A stretch of DNA of 64,000 nucleotides from Mytilus trossulus (GCF_036588685.1 NC_086375.1:52770955-52834954), one strand, 5' to 3'; positions 1-12,639 are shown, counted from the first letter of the stretch. Notes: a model not told the origin generated them from the sequence alone. A program made the numbers and translations.

Positions 1-50
1 CAAATATTACAAATTATATAAAACATAGTTTTTGATAAAATAAGAATTAC
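1..50. other. Intron of gene A (edge)
   Basis: This is the start of the intron after gene A exon 5 (donor GTAATTCT on the minus strand). It continues beyond the window. Confidence 0.7.
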
Positions 51-218
51 CTTGGTCCATTAAATGCCAGTAAGGTATCCGTGAAAGGATAAACAGCTTT
101 ATTCTGAAGTAAAACACCGCAGTGAAAACAAATACCAGTGTCAATATAACAACACATGGCGCAACTATTCCCTTTATTTCTTCCGCTGTTATCAAAGTCA
201 TTTTCGTTATTTCCACAC
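51..218 (-). CDS. Gene A exon 5: transmembrane and juxtamembrane segment
   Basis: A phase 1-1 exon of 168 nt, identical in length to gene B exon 5. It encodes about 23 hydrophobic residues (IVAPCVVILTLVFVFTAVFYF) and then RIKLFILSRIPYWHLMDQ, which is conserved in genes B and C. The next exon, expected to start the TIR domain, is outside the window. Confidence 0.85.
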
Positions 219-3200
219 CTAAAAATTACAAATACGAATTTTGTTTTTAACATTCAGAATTTTCTTAAATGAAATAATATTTATAGATTTTATATTTGAA
301 TATAATATCAATTAAATGTGGTATTTGTGAACAACGTGATATAGTAAGACAAGTACTTCTTTGCAACTCTAACATATGCATACCTTTTGTAAAACAAACC
401 AATAACTTCTTTATGTTGTGTTTCATAAGATTTTGGTATGCATGATATTTTGAATTGAAATTAAAAAAAACCCGGACAAAACAACTTCAACAAAAAGAAA
501 AAGGCTAAAAAATGAAGAAAAAAACAATCAATAACCATCGCACAAGAAACCAATAACTGAGCAACTTTTCCAACTATGTGAATACATAACGGACTTCCGG
601 AAATCAAAAAGATCCAGTGTAGCATGGATAAAAGGCCTTTCTTTTCATTACAATTTTCTACATAAGGAAATAAATGCCAGTACCAAAACAGGAATATGAC
701 AGATGTTTTCAATTGTTTCATGTTTGCTGAAGAATTTTTCATATTCAATTTTCCTTTGACTTCGGTATTTTTGCTATTTCACTTTTTAGCCCTTGTTGTT
801 GTTTATGGCTATGCCATATATGTTCTATAACGGTTAATTTGATTAGGAAGAACATAATTCATCTTTTTACCACTTCAAACTCTTTGTGCAATAACTTCCT
901 TGAAAGCAACAATCATCCATCAAGGATTTCCTGATAGGAAACATCAGGGATGAAATATTATGTGAAAGCAAGAAATATATATATACATTGTATATATAAA
1001 AAAAAACATATAAAAACATATATTTCTATATATTCAAAACATTTTTAAATGGTACGAGGCATGATTAACCTGTAAAAAAGGACAAGGTCCGCATTATTTT
1101 CGAGATTCTTTTTGTTTATCAGATATATACAAATTTGTGGGAAATCTAATTATAGTATCCACCGACAGCGTGAACGCGCAAGTGCAACTATTTGAAAAAA
1201 ATATACAATTTTGGTTTTACTGTTTCAAAATTGATTTTGATTATGATTTTTCCCCTTTAAATGATGTTTTACCCTAACATTTTTTTGCTTAATAAAATTA
1301 TGATTATGGAAAAGATGTATACTACTGTTGCCTTTATTTACGGTTAGGATGGATTTCGTCCTCTTTAAATGTATCCAAAAACCTTGGTGACAAAGAACCC
1401 TATAACACTTATATTAAATCCTTTATGAACTGATTCTAACACAACATAGAGACAAAAATACGTGCTTTACTTACTTGCTTCTTTGAGTTGGACAGTAAAC
1501 GTTTTATCTCCATACGCCGAAGATACATAACAGGTAAAATTCTGTTTGAAATCTGTCTGTTCAATAGTTTTTATCACAAAAGTAGATACTTCAATGGTAT
1601 GCTTTGACCTTACAAATACATTCAGATCAAGTAGACTCAAATTAAAATACAATATGACTAAAATGTTATACAGAAGATTTACATATGCTAGTAGTTTTGT
1701 AAAATTTGCTACTATTCTTTTTTTTTTTTTTTTTTTTTTTTATCTTAAACATATCATGTGTTGTGGAAGTTTGTTTCCAACTGCAATGTTTTGATAACAA
1801 GTGCATTTTTTACACTATATTTTTTACGGTTAGACTGTTATTTGTTATTTTTAAGAAAAAAAAATTGAAATGTGTCCTTTAACTTTGTAAACACTCTTAA
1901 TTAAGGTTCTAATTTTATTTGCAAATCTCCTTTATATCTTTATTTAGTTTTCAGTAGAAATTGAAAAGGAAGGGGGAAGAATTGAAGCCTAATTATATTT
2001 ATATGATTACATTACTATTACATTCCAATTACAGTACAATTACATTACAATTTAATTACATTACATATGGGTTTTTTTATATCCACTGTACTATGAACGC
2101 ATTTCTTAATAACACAAACGATGCAAACTACGCAATGTTTCTAACATACGTTTGCAAAGTTTGCAAAGGCATCTACAGTTTGTTGTTCATCGTTTGTTGG
2201 TACAAACGCTACATTTGTTTCTAACTTCAACCTTGAATTTGAGTTAAAAAAAAAGCAGAGAACATTGGAACAATCTGCAAAAAGACAAACAATGCAGTGA
2301 AACCTTCGCCCTAGTTCCTATGGTATCATATAAACGTATCGAAATATAAAGGAATAACTTGCTAAATCAAGCCAACAGTTTGGAGACTTATGAAAATATG
2401 GAAAAAAAATGGTGTAAAGTCTAGAATCCTTACTTTGTTGGCTGAAGGAACTTTATTTAATTATAACCGAGGAATAAGTCAGCTTACCAACAACATGTGC
2501 ATGCATTATTTAAAGTTCAAACAGGGTCAGTAAACACTGATTAAACGATGAATTTGTTTCTAGTTTTGTAGCGTTTAGCAAACGATAACAAACACCACAC
2601 AGTTTTACAAAATTTAGGTTAGAAAGAAATGCATATATATATTTCATTTTAATATTTAATCAATTATAGACGTACGTTTCAAAGGCATCTGTAGTTTGAG
2701 TTTACCAAACACAAGATGTGCTGTATGCGTCTTTATGAAAACCTAGTGCGTACTTTTTTCCTCGTTAATACATATTTTGTTAAGAAATTTAGGCATTATT
2801 TGTGAACAGAAAAGCAGTAATACACGAGGGGTGCCACATGTGGAGCAATATCTTCTTACCCTTTCGCAGCACCTGGTATCACCTTAGTTTGTGGTAGATT
2901 TCGTGCTGCTTTTCGTAGCCTTTAGTTTGCTATGTTGTGTATTGTGTGCTATCATTTGTCTGTTTGTCTTTTTCTGTTTTAGCTATGGCGTTGTCAGTTT
3001 ATATCCGATATTTGAGTTTGACTGTCCCTCTGGAACTTTCCCCCCTCTTGCAAATATCAAAGTTTAAATAAATAAGATATAATAATACCTGTCTACATTT
3101 GTTACATTATATCTAGGAAATAATGTATCATCATCTAACGTGTCATAATTTTCATCATACCAAGATACATCTTTCGCAGCATCAGAAGTGCACCCAAAAT

Positions 3201-6200
3201 CACCGGTACAAGTAAAACTAACTGTTCCGCCGAGACGTCCATACTGAGTCTTAGGTCCATACGCTTCTGGTTTTACTCTGTCTACACAAGCTATGTAAAA
3301 AACATGATATTTCTTACTTAAATGTCAAATAAATTGACCGATTTTTTTTAATATAAGGTCATATAATATGCACAGAAGACTAAGTTTAGCATGCATGGGT
3401 TTAACAATTTCTGATAACATTATGATAACAAGCAACTTAATTATTCACAAGTCTTAAATAAAAGGCGCTTTTACATTTTTATTAATAACTTTAAATCGGA
3501 TTTTGTTAATGTTTTAAGGATCGTTTGTTATTTGGAGCTGAATAGTTCTGGAACATTAAGGACTCATTTTTTTCTTCTATATTTTCGTCTGTATTCCGTT
3601 TGATTTTCTTGTACTTGTTCGTTTGTCTAAAGGATTGTCTAATACTATTTCGTAATGCTTTTTATTTCTTTGAAATACCGCTTAAGTTTGGTAGAAACAG
3701 GATCGCTATTTCCCAGCACAATAATCTAGGGGGACGACCATATAAAAAATCCCCTTGGGTTAGCAGGATTGATAATGTGAATGTTGCATTTGTGATAAAA
3801 TAATCCCTATTAGGACAAATTAGGGATGAATATGAGCATAAGACAAAAAATTATTTTTAATAAATTATATATTTGGGGAATATGGAATGTCACTTATGCG
3901 ATGAATTTATTTTGTTAAACTTTATCTGTGATAAAGTATTCATGACAAAACAAGTCAGAACTTCCTGAGAGTGAAGGCAAAGCATGTACTTTTTATCCTT
4001 ATTTTATGTGTCTTTTAAATAAATAGAACAAAGTAAGGGTTCAACTGACCTTTATTATAGTATTTGTATTATTGATCAGCATGCACACTTCATTATTAGG
4101 GCTAGTATCTCATTACTATGATTACTGCATGTAATGGTTCAACAATATTTTTACATACCTGCAGAATCATCGTAGGGTTTCACGACATGATAAATCTTAC
4201 ATTTATAATATTTCATAGTGTGATTTCAACGTTAAATTACAATCAGGTAAATTTCTTAGCTTATTTAAATTTCTAATATGCGAACTACTTTTTTTTTTTT
4301 TATCTTAAGACCTATTGTTAGGTTGACATATTCATCTTGCCAAAATCTCTTGAGATTGATCTCATTTTCACTGTTAATTTTAGTTTTTATGATACAGTAG
4401 TAGAACCACCGTTTCTCTATCCAATACAAAAGTTAGCTAGAAAACAAGGTTTAATCTACCATTTGTTTATGTGTCTGAATATGCTGAATATGCCTTTACA
4501 AAGACAGGAATATAACAGTTGTTTTCCAGCCGTTCCGTTGGTGAGAGTAGATTCTTAGATTTTATTTGGTTTATAAATTACTTTTTTTTTAATTTACCTT
4601 GGAGTTCGATATTTGTTTTCTGACATGTCGTTTTAAGTTTTACACTGACTTGTGAATTTTGAATGTCCCTTATTTGTATATTTTGTCTGACACTTTAGTA
4701 TCATTTGCTTAAATATTGTTTTATTTACATTAATTCTACGTAAGAAAATGACAATACCAAGTCAAGATTATAAAAGTTGTTTTGCTTTCGTTAAATGTAT
4801 TTGAGCTTTTGATATACCATTTCATAAAAGACTTCTGAATGTGAAGTTTTCATGCAGTCCGTTTGTTTTGTTTTTTTACTTATTCATGTAATAACTATTA
4901 TTTAATACTACTTACAGTATACTTCTATTTTGGTAGTGTGATTTGCAATAACTTTATTCTCACTGGAAAGTGCTATACACCTGTAAATCCCTTCGTTACT
5001 CCAACCAATGTCTGTTATCCGAAGGGTCTGGTTTTTATCTCGAAGTGAAGGCTGATTATCCGACATTCTGTTGACATGAAACCAAGGGAATAGTTGCCAC
5101 TGCAATCCATCCTTTTTCTTGAATTCCCAAATTATTCTATCATAATTTTGAGCGCAGCAATAGACCTTTTTATATTTTCCAACTCTTGCATAATCAAAAT
5201 CAGCAATTCGGTCTTTTATGAAAATCTCAGACGCTGTAATAAAATTAACGGTACCAATTTTCTTGCACCAGATGCGCATTTCGACAATACATGTCTCTTC
5301 AGTGATGCTCGAGGCCAAAAATATTTGAAATCCAAAGCTTATATAAAAGATGAAGAGCTATAACAATTGCATTATTTTTATCAGAAATGGAACATATTCT
5401 TTCAAAGTTTTCAAAAACTTTGCATGTGCAAAATAATTTCCTAGGAAATAAGGATACATAGAAGTGTAGCTAACAATATCTAGAATTTACAATTAATCTA
5501 CATTTTTCTTTTATCGATCTTTTCTGAAACAAATGGTCTTATTATGTTTGTGTTTGTGTGTGTGTAATACGGCTTTCTAATCGAATTTCCATTCATTTAA
5601 TATTAAACATACCTGCAAATGGTGATCACAACTATGCCAATCACTAATACAAACCCTTAGTTGATACCGTTTTGTGTGATTGTTGATAATTATAGTGTGC
5701 AACTATATGAAATAAGAAGGTACCACACAGTAAATCATAAATAGTAAATGGTGCCAGGATGATGAAATGTTCAAGCAACGGTGTGCTTTATATAACACTT
5801 ATGTACGAAAACCAACATTTGAGACAGCAACCAAAGGCAACCACTATAATACACATAACTTGTTTAAAAATGAGGTAAATTCAAATATTATAAAGTTTTG
5901 TAAACCTATAAACCTATGAAAACCTTGAATTTTCAGATGTTATCAAGGCAGAAGTCCGTCAAACATATAAATACTTATCTACTCATGGCTTCCAAACGTT
6001 AGAAGAATTTATACAAAGTTGTCCTATTCAGATCTATCTCCATTGATATACTCCTTACCTTTTACCCAAAATTTCAGAAATGATGATATTTGTGAAATGT
6101 ATTCAGCATAGTGCGTTGATCATAATTAGATTTTACGGAGCCAATGGAAAATAACTCACATTCTTGAATATGCGTACAGACTTTTCCCGAAGAAAATGGT

Positions 6201-7014
6201 GGGTACCAACTGGTTGAATAACTGTCTATAAGCATTCCACTATTATGATAGTTGTTTATGGTTCTGTAATACTGCCACAATTTGGTGAGTAATCTTAACA
6301 GATATTATTTGTTAATTTGACAATAATTGTTATACAGCAGCAAAAATCGTGAAAACAAACATTATACAACAGACAATAAAATTTGAACAGATAAAACAAA
6401 AAATCTGTCAAAGACACATAAAAACAGCTGTTGTAGTTGACAGTAAATCCAATCAAGACAGACACAAAAATGTAACAATGAAAAACATTACAGGATCAAA
6501 AATTAAGACCTTTGTAAAAAAAAGCTTGGTACTTCGGTTAGCAGATTTGATCATTAAAAAAATAAATAATGTGTTATGATTGTCAATGAGACAACTCTGC
6601 ACAAAAGGCCAAATGCAATATAAATAAACATTCATAATACAGGCCACCGTATGGCCTTAAAAAAACGAAAACTCATACCGCATTGTAAGTCCCCAAAATG
6701 ACAAATGAACAATAATTCAAGGATAACATTCTGATTTATGTACAAAGTAATGACCTAAAACAAATATGACATACATCAACAAAGTCAAAGCTATTTATAT
6801 GTATCTACAAAATAAAGATGGTGTCGCCAAATTTTATTATTTTTGCATTTGCATGTGTCAAATAATTGTTATGTTTCAAATAGAAAACAAATTTCATTAC
6901 ATAATCATAAGCATGTGATGTAAGCTACTCACTTTTAAGTGTTGTATTTCCCATCAAAACACAGGACGAAAACACGTTGTCAATTAAAACAAACAGCAAT
7001 GTAGTGTAAATCAT
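51..7014 (-). CDS. IL-1R-like Ig/TIR receptor, gene A (partial, 5' five exons)
   Basis: Five exons join in frame: 6933-7014, 4916-5233, 3089-3290, 1475-1608 and 51-218, all with GT donors and AG acceptors. They give 301 codons plus one base. The order is signal peptide (about residues 1-17), Ig domain 1 (28-133), Ig domain 2 split over two exons (134-245) and a membrane helix (about 261-283) followed by the basic motif FRIKLFILSRIPYWHL. Ig cysteines are visible in KVYCCAQN/GIYRCIA and in VSFTC/NFTCYV. The TIR exons expected from genes B and C lie beyond the left edge. By analogy it is a type I plasma-membrane receptor that would signal through a cytoplasmic TIR domain; the ligand is unknown. 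No stop or frameshift was seen in the five exons. It could instead be an Ig-only relative if the TIR exons are missing outside the window. Confidence 0.85.
219..1474. other. Gene A intron between Ig2 and TM exons
   Basis: AT-rich intron. About 1275-1360 resembles the end of a minus-strand R3 repeat (actactgttgcctttattta). Nothing else recognisable. Confidence 0.5.
1475..1608 (-). CDS. Gene A exon 4: Ig-like domain 2, C-terminal half
   Basis: A phase 2-1 exon of 134 nt, the same length as gene C exon 4. It holds the second Ig cysteine in QNFTCYVSSAYG and ends in VQLKEAS at a GTAAGTAA donor. Confidence 0.85.
1609..3088. other. Gene A intron splitting Ig domain 2
   Basis: It holds a poly-T run (1718-1741), a TTACA-type short repeat (2008-2067), imperfect direct and inverted repeats built on acaaacgctaca and caaaggcatct (2110-2720), and a weak R3-like tail near 2930-3055. 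No gene seen. Confidence 0.5.
2008..2067. repeat. Short tandem TTACAnTACA-type repeat
   Basis: Irregular iterations of attacattac, attacaat and similar words over about 60 bases. Confidence 0.5.
3089..3290 (-). CDS. Gene A exon 3: Ig-like domain 2, N-terminal half
   Basis: A phase 1-2 exon of 202 nt. It contains VSFTCTGDFGC (first Ig cysteine) and DVSWYDENYD (core Trp). The acceptor and first codons match gene B almost base for base. Confidence 0.85.
3291..4915. other. Gene A intron between Ig exons
   Basis: AT-rich intron. The open frames at 3600-3803 and 4337-4558 have no recognisable domain. 4360-4660 has loose similarity to the R1/R3 style of repeat (tgtcgttttaag, gacaggaatataacagttgtt) but is too decayed to assign. 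Confidence 0.4.
4916..5233 (-). CDS. Gene A exon 2: Ig-like domain 1
   Basis: This is a phase 1-1 exon of 106 codons with acceptor TTTTATTACAG and donor GTAAGTAG. It carries the Ig cysteines (YCCAQN near the start, GIYRCIA near the end), a core Trp in IIWEF and the LRITDIGWSNEG run before the second cysteine. It is nine codons longer than gene B's equivalent, with the extra residues around HVNRMSDNQPS. Confidence 0.88.
5234..6932. other. Gene A first intron
   Basis: AT-rich. A short (TG)n run lies near 5545-5566 and a minus-strand R1 repeat copy at 6565-6690. No exon seen; the frame at 6074-6280 shows no domain. Confidence 0.45.
6565..6690 (-). repeat. R1 interspersed repeat copy
   Basis: tgattgtcaatgagacaac and ggccaccgtatggcctt match, in reverse, the end module of R1 at 8628-8722 and 41840-42205. 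Family name R1 is local to this annotation. Confidence 0.6.
6933..7014 (-). CDS. Gene A exon 1: start codon and signal peptide
   Basis: The ATG (7012-7014 complement) opens MIYTTLLFVLIDNVFSSCVL, a hydrophobic leader like that of gene B. The exon ends in phase 1 at a GTGAGT donor. This ATG is chosen because gene B starts with the same MIYT leader. Confidence 0.75.
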
Positions 7015-7060
7015 TTTAGCCACAGTATTCTTTCTTTTAGTGCATTTAGTATGTATTATC

Positions 7061-7068
7061 TATATAAG
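7061..7068 (-). promoter_or_regulatory. Possible TATA element of gene A
   Basis: The minus strand reads CACTTATATAGATAA about 47-54 bases 5' of the start codon. In an AT-rich genome such strings are common, so this is weak evidence. Confidence 0.2.
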
Positions 7069-7410
7069 TGTGTCAATAACTATATTTTACATGTATCCGT
7101 GGATAAATTCTAAATATAGTACAGTGGTTTTAAAAATTCCTCCGTTTTACATCAACGACTACCTGTGACTGTGCATTCATACAAACTGTCAATGTGAAAT
7201 GCATCGATAACTATATTTATCTTTCGGAAACACTCCTACAACGTTCTTTTATCAAAGGGGAATACCATTACAAATACCGTTCGAGAAGTTTTTCATTCAC
7301 AAATACATATACATAAACATAATTTCCATCATTATACAAATTATTTAATGAAAATTACAAATAAATATATACAAAACAAAAGATGTATGGTTAAGATTTG
7401 TTTCAATATG

Positions 7411-7947
7411 ATGAGTCTTTTGTAGACGAAACGCCCTTCTGGCGCAACTACAATTTTCAATCCTGATATCTATGATGATATCACCATTCCTGTATGATAA
7501 TTTTTCTATAGCAGCCATGGACTTAAGAGTGACACAGAGAAGCATACATTTATAAAGTTGAAGTTCTAAGTGATATCTCAGTTTCTTTAGAGCATATCCA
7601 ACAGTTTATTTCTGACGGTGATAATTTTACTCTTTAAGATAAGTAGGCCATTTGTTACCTGCTTAAATCAAATAAGTAATGAGTCTTTTGTAGACGAAAC
7701 GCCCTTCTGGCGCAACTACAATTTTCAATCCTGATATCTAAGATGATATCACCATTCCTGTTTGATAATTTTTCTATAGCAGCCATGGACTTAAGAGTGA
7801 CACAGAGAAGCATACATTTATAAAGTTGAAGTTCTAAGTGATATCTCAGTTTCTTTAAGGGCATATCCAACAGTTTATTTCTGACGGTAATAACTTTTCT
7901 CTTTAAGATAAGTAGGCCATTTGTTACCTGCTTAAATCAAATAAGTA
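7411..7947 (-). repeat. Tandem duplication of an R2-type unit (2 x about 268 bp)
   Basis: Unit 1 (7411-7678) and unit 2 (7679-7947) both begin atgagtcttttgtagacgaa and both end aaatcaaataagta, with only scattered differences. Reversed, the unit carries the R2 words gcgtttcgtctacaaaagac. R2 is a local family name. Confidence 0.85.
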
Positions 7948-8627
7948 AAAATGAGGTTGAAATTTCAGATATTTGTTAAAAATTCTGATTTTTGGACGTA
8001 TTTTTCCTCCCGACAGAAAAACATAACTGTTTTGTTTTAAAAGATAAACACAAGCTGTTTTTGTTAAATTATTTATAAGTTTTCTGCTATATAAGTATCC
8101 TATAAATTTATGAAATATTTTGTTTAGAAATAAATAAATTTATCGAGTGTTCATGAATGTAGAAAAAACATATATTTTGGCTGTATATCTATCAAATTTA
8201 AAAATAAAATGCATCTTTGACTTTTTCATGAAATTTGGTACAAATAATCTTCATACGTAATGAAACCAAATGAAATTTTAAAAAAGAGGAGTCGATGAAC
8301 TCGTTTTCAATTAGTTTGAGTGATAAAAATCAGTACAACAAAAAAACTGTTTTTACGCATTTAACGTTAGCGACGTCGTTATATCCCCTGTAACTGTATA
8401 GTATGACCTTAATTTCATATTTCTGAATGACGATATTAATTCTTATAATAAGACCTTGCATAATATGTGACGAAGTTAGACTGATTATGGTTCCAGTTTT
8501 TTGCTTTTGAACAGTTTGTTTGTAGAAAATTGAAATCGCTAATATCACAAAGTGCACATTACCAATATGACTATGCTTTTTTCAACTGTGGTTTTAAGAT
8601 TGTTTAGATTTTTCCGGTTTAAGAACA

Positions 8628-8725
8628 TTGGTCGTACGGTGACCTATAGATGTTAATTTTGTTTCATTTTGGTCTGTTGCGGACAGTTGTCTCATTGGCA
8701 ATCATACCACATCTTCCTTTTTTAA
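8628..8725 (+). repeat. R1 interspersed repeat copy
   Basis: Contains cgtacggtgacctatag, ggacagttgtctcattggca and atcataccacatcttcc, the same module as at 42110-42200. Confidence 0.7.
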
Positions 8726-10365
8726 TATTGGTACTTGACATAATGATTTTTAGCAATTGGAATGAGTGAAAATAGTCAAATGGCGTTATATATTTTTAAA
8801 AATTTTAAAGTTACAGAAATAAGACTTTTTGTTATAGGAAAAAAGTGATTGTAAAAAATCAACTTCTGAAAATAAAAAAAATAAAAAATGCTTGGAATTA
8901 TATCACATACATGTACAATGTTTTTGATTCTATGAGATTTTCCTGTCGTCTTCAATGAATATATAAATAAAGCCAACAGTAGTCTACCGGTGTTCAAAAT
9001 GTATAAATTGATTGAGAAAAAACAAATTCGGGTATATAACAAAAGTATATCTTTATTTAAATGGTCCTTAATTTTAAGTCGAGTAAAAATATATATACAT
9101 ATACACATGTACAACTTAAAATAATCTTTCTAAACACTTTACTTATATTTACATCTGGTGATTGAATAAAAATGAACTTTCAATCTTTAGAAATCGTACA
9201 ACACAAAACTTGTTGGCCTTTCAGTTGACTTTTTTCCATTATGGTGTTGGCAGTTCCTTCTCGACTTACGGAATTTTAATGACGCTATTGTATCTACCGC
9301 CTCTTTTGATAAACTTTAAGGTTTAAAGTAGGATAAGTTATATACATGTATTGTAAAAATAAAAACATACATATTATTGAAAATTATCTGTTTTAAATCG
9401 TTCTTTTGAATTTGGTGTAACCTTCAGTGATAGATATTTAAAAGTTGATGAAATACAATGGGTTGGAAATTTTTAAACATTTAAAATCTTTGTGGTTATT
9501 ATGTTACCTTAAGCTAAGTATTAAGTTTCTATTTTAAGTATCAAATTAGTGGGGTTCCGAATTTAAAATGCATTTTTAATCAAATCTGCAACTAATACAA
9601 ATAGTTATAAAAAAGGATCGACAGACATTGTATCAAATAACATGGTTAATTTAAAAAGTAACAAAGATAAAATATATGCTAAACACAATCATAGTATATA
9701 ATTATACATTTACTTAACATGTCAAAATAAATTCGAGTAATATTTGAAAATTTACCAATGCAGAAAATTTCAATCCGCGCTACAAGTTTATACATTGGTT
9801 CCGTATTTTAAAGATTGATTTGAAGAATGTTTAATTGTGGAAATCCCTTCAAATCCTCTCTCAGAACAATAGATTTAAACTTGAGTACTTTTTTTTTAAT
9901 AAAACACGTTGTCTACTCCTTTGTAAATATGGCAATTCATATTGACAATGCTCCAAATCCTATCAAACTTTACAATACTGTGAATCAACTTATTTCGTTT
10001 TTACCAAAGTCTGCGTATGTTCCTTTGGAAAGTGTGTATTTCGTTAAATATTCAAATCTATGGTTCTCCTGAACCCCGGAAATCAATGATCAATGATAAA
10101 TCCACAGTTCCTACGGTGGAGATAATTGAAGCGAAATGAAAGATTTTTCAAAGCAAATTACAACAAAAAGATCAATCGTGTTCTCTGAGGGTAGGAAATC
10201 AAACAAAACATATTCAACAAATTAAGTATGGAGCAAAAATTCAAAACCATTCTTTTTTGTTGAATTATTTTTGAAAAGTTTTAAGAAATAATGGTGCGTT
10301 TTGGAAATATTTAATCTACCGCTAAAATGACATAATTACATGACGGGAATACAGTACAATAAACT

Positions 10366-10540
10366 CATCATAGATACCAGGAAATAATTTTGTATATACG
10401 CCAGCCGCTCATTTCGTCTACAAAAGACTTACCAATGACGCTCGTATTAAAAAAAGTTTTAAAAAAAGCCAAATAAAGTACGAAGTTGAAGAGCATTGAG
10501 GACCAAAATTCCTAAAAGTTTTGCCAGATCCAGCTAAGGT
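10366..10540 (+). repeat. R2 interspersed repeat copy
   Basis: Begins with actcatcatagataccagga, then catttcgtctacaaaagact, tgacgctcgtat and gaagttgaagagcattgagg, in the order seen at 43132-43450. Confidence 0.75.
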
Positions 10541-10889
10541 ACAAACAAATGCCAGAACACCAAACACAAATATTTTATGTTGTAAATTTGACTTCCACTC
10601 AATATGAATACACTTGTATTTCTTAAGTATTTAACGATTGCAAGTAATAGCTTACTAACATGTGTTTCTTAGAAAGTATGTGTATGGAATGATTCTTTAG
10701 TCTTAAGTGCACAATATCTTCAAAAGTTTGTATTTTATTTAAACTAGCTGTCAAAAACTGCAAGTACTGGTATATCTGTGCTTAGTGTTTAAGTTGTTGT
10801 TGTGGGGATGTATAAATTTCCTGCCACGACCGGTCTGTATTTTGCGAGATATCGTTCTGCTTTGTATCGATATGATGGGTTAATATAAC

Positions 10890-10945
10890 AATAGGAAGAT
10901 GTTATATTATTGCCAATGAAACATCTCTCCGCAATACAGTAAACA
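10890..10945 (-). repeat. R1 repeat fragment
   Basis: ggaagatgttatattattgc followed by caatgaaacatctctccgca is a decayed reverse copy of the R1 end module. Confidence 0.45.
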
Positions 10946-11519
10946 ACAGATATTAAGGTGATATGGGTGTCTAAATTGCAAATGATAGAATTTGTTCATA
11001 CTTTGCCAAAATGAAGTTTATTGATTTATGTTCAAAAATATAATAAAAATGATAGGTCAGCGAGCATTTTCTCAAACTAAAGGTTGTGACAAAATGTGTC
11101 ATTTTGTATAGATTATACCGGAAAATTCTCATAATGTAATTATGAGCTAAACTAAATGATAGAATTGTAAATTGAAAGACGGGAAGATAGCTTTTAGAAA
11201 ATGCTTTGAGAATATCAAAGGAAAAGATAGGATCACCGTACGTTTTATTCTAGCTAGCATATAAAATAGCCTAATTCCATGTAGATTCCATAAAAAAATG
11301 CCCTATTTCAGAGTTACTCCCCCTTAGCATGTCAATTTAAAAAAAAAAGTATTAAAAATATCCATACACTTTTATCAATATTAATATTTTAAAGTTATAA
11401 TCATATACATTTGTTCTTTTAAATGAAAATTCACATTAGTTATCTGCATTCCTGCATCAAATTTTGCTAACTTGATTGAAAATCAGGACCTTAGGTTCTT
11501 AGCTTTTTATAGCTTGTTC

Positions 11520-11800
11520 TGTTTTATCACTGTCCCTTGTCAAGTGTGGTATCTTCAACTAGTTTAACTCCACCCTGCCTCATCCTGTACGTGCCTGTCT
11601 CAATTCAGGAGCCTGTGATTCATTGACTGTCGTTGTCATTTGTTATTTTGTTAAATAAATCAGGCCGATAGTTTTCTCGTTTGAATTGTTTTACATTTGT
11701 CATTTAATATGTCTATGCGGCACGGTGACATCAAGTTTTTAACTTCTATATCATTTTGTCTCCTGGGTAAAATTGTTTCCTTGATAATCATACCACAATT
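11520..11800 (+). repeat. R1 interspersed repeat copy, diverged
   Basis: tagtttaactccaccctgcc, gtgcctgtctcaattcagga, gcctgtgattcattgactgt and ttttctcgtttgaattg parallel the long R1 copy at 41870-42050. Confidence 0.65.
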
Positions 11801-12239
11801 TTTATACTAACATAACAATGTTGACTGGTCGTCGTAGTCTTTCATTGTCTATGTTATTAAAGTTCATTATAAGCTTTATAGTCCAAATTAACAAATCCCT
11901 TATTGTATGAATTTCGCGTCTGGAAGATATTCGTTGTTAATTTACCACATTTGCATTCAACTATAGACGGAATGAATATCTGTCCGGTAGAGCTTGTTCA
12001 TCTTTATTTGTTATATCAAATGATTTAAACTTTATCTCTGGTAGGCACGATTTTTATTGTCTAAACAGCATTTTTTATTTTGAATTTCTTTATTTCAATC
12101 TTCATCATATAACTACAGATAATCTGCCAATTACATTTTTTCTCAAAAACGATCGATTGGTGAAGAAGCTCATATGACAGGATTCTTCGAACTATGTTCG
12201 GAATTCATGATTAAATGATTAATGTTGAAAAAAATCATC

Positions 12240-12400
12240 AAATATAGCAGGCTTATAGATCTGTACTACAGACACCGTTTTTTCTCTCCAAAAGACTCAT
12301 CAGTGAAGAACGAATCGTAAAAGGTAAAATAACAAATAAAGAACGTAACTTAAGAGCATTGAGGATCAAACATTCCGAACGACTTTTTCACAAATATACG
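12240..12400 (+). repeat. R2 interspersed repeat copy, diverged
   Basis: ctccaaaagactcatcagtg, then aagagcattgaggatcaaac, in the R2 order. Confidence 0.6.
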
Positions 12401-12523
12401 TTAAGGATCACTCAAACCAATCATTTATTATGCATATCTTAAATCATTAACGACACACACAAAATTGCAAACAAGTGTTATATGATCTAAATATTGACGA
12501 CCTCAAGTCTAAACTCCCAGAAG

Positions 12524-12551
12524 CGTTTTTTTTTTTTTTTTTTTTTTTTTT
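12524..12551. repeat. Poly-T run
   Basis: An uninterrupted T run of about 25 bases, next to an R3 copy; possibly its tail. Confidence 0.7.
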
Positions 12552-12639
12552 ATCTCAGACCCTGAACTATTTTTTAGAAAATCAAAATTTCATTTCCGGA
12601 ACCTCCCACTCTTGAAAAATTAATAAAATGCTTGCAATA

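Noticed and set aside
1718..1741. Poly-T run as a retroelement tail
   Set aside because: No element could be recognised next to it, and such runs are common here.
8776..9114. 112-codon open frame on the minus strand
   Set aside because: Composition is that of AT-rich noise (many Ile, Phe, Tyr, Lys) with no domain or conserved neighbour.
9827..10072. 81-codon open frame upstream of an R2 copy
   Set aside because: No domain, no matching copy in the window; left unassigned.
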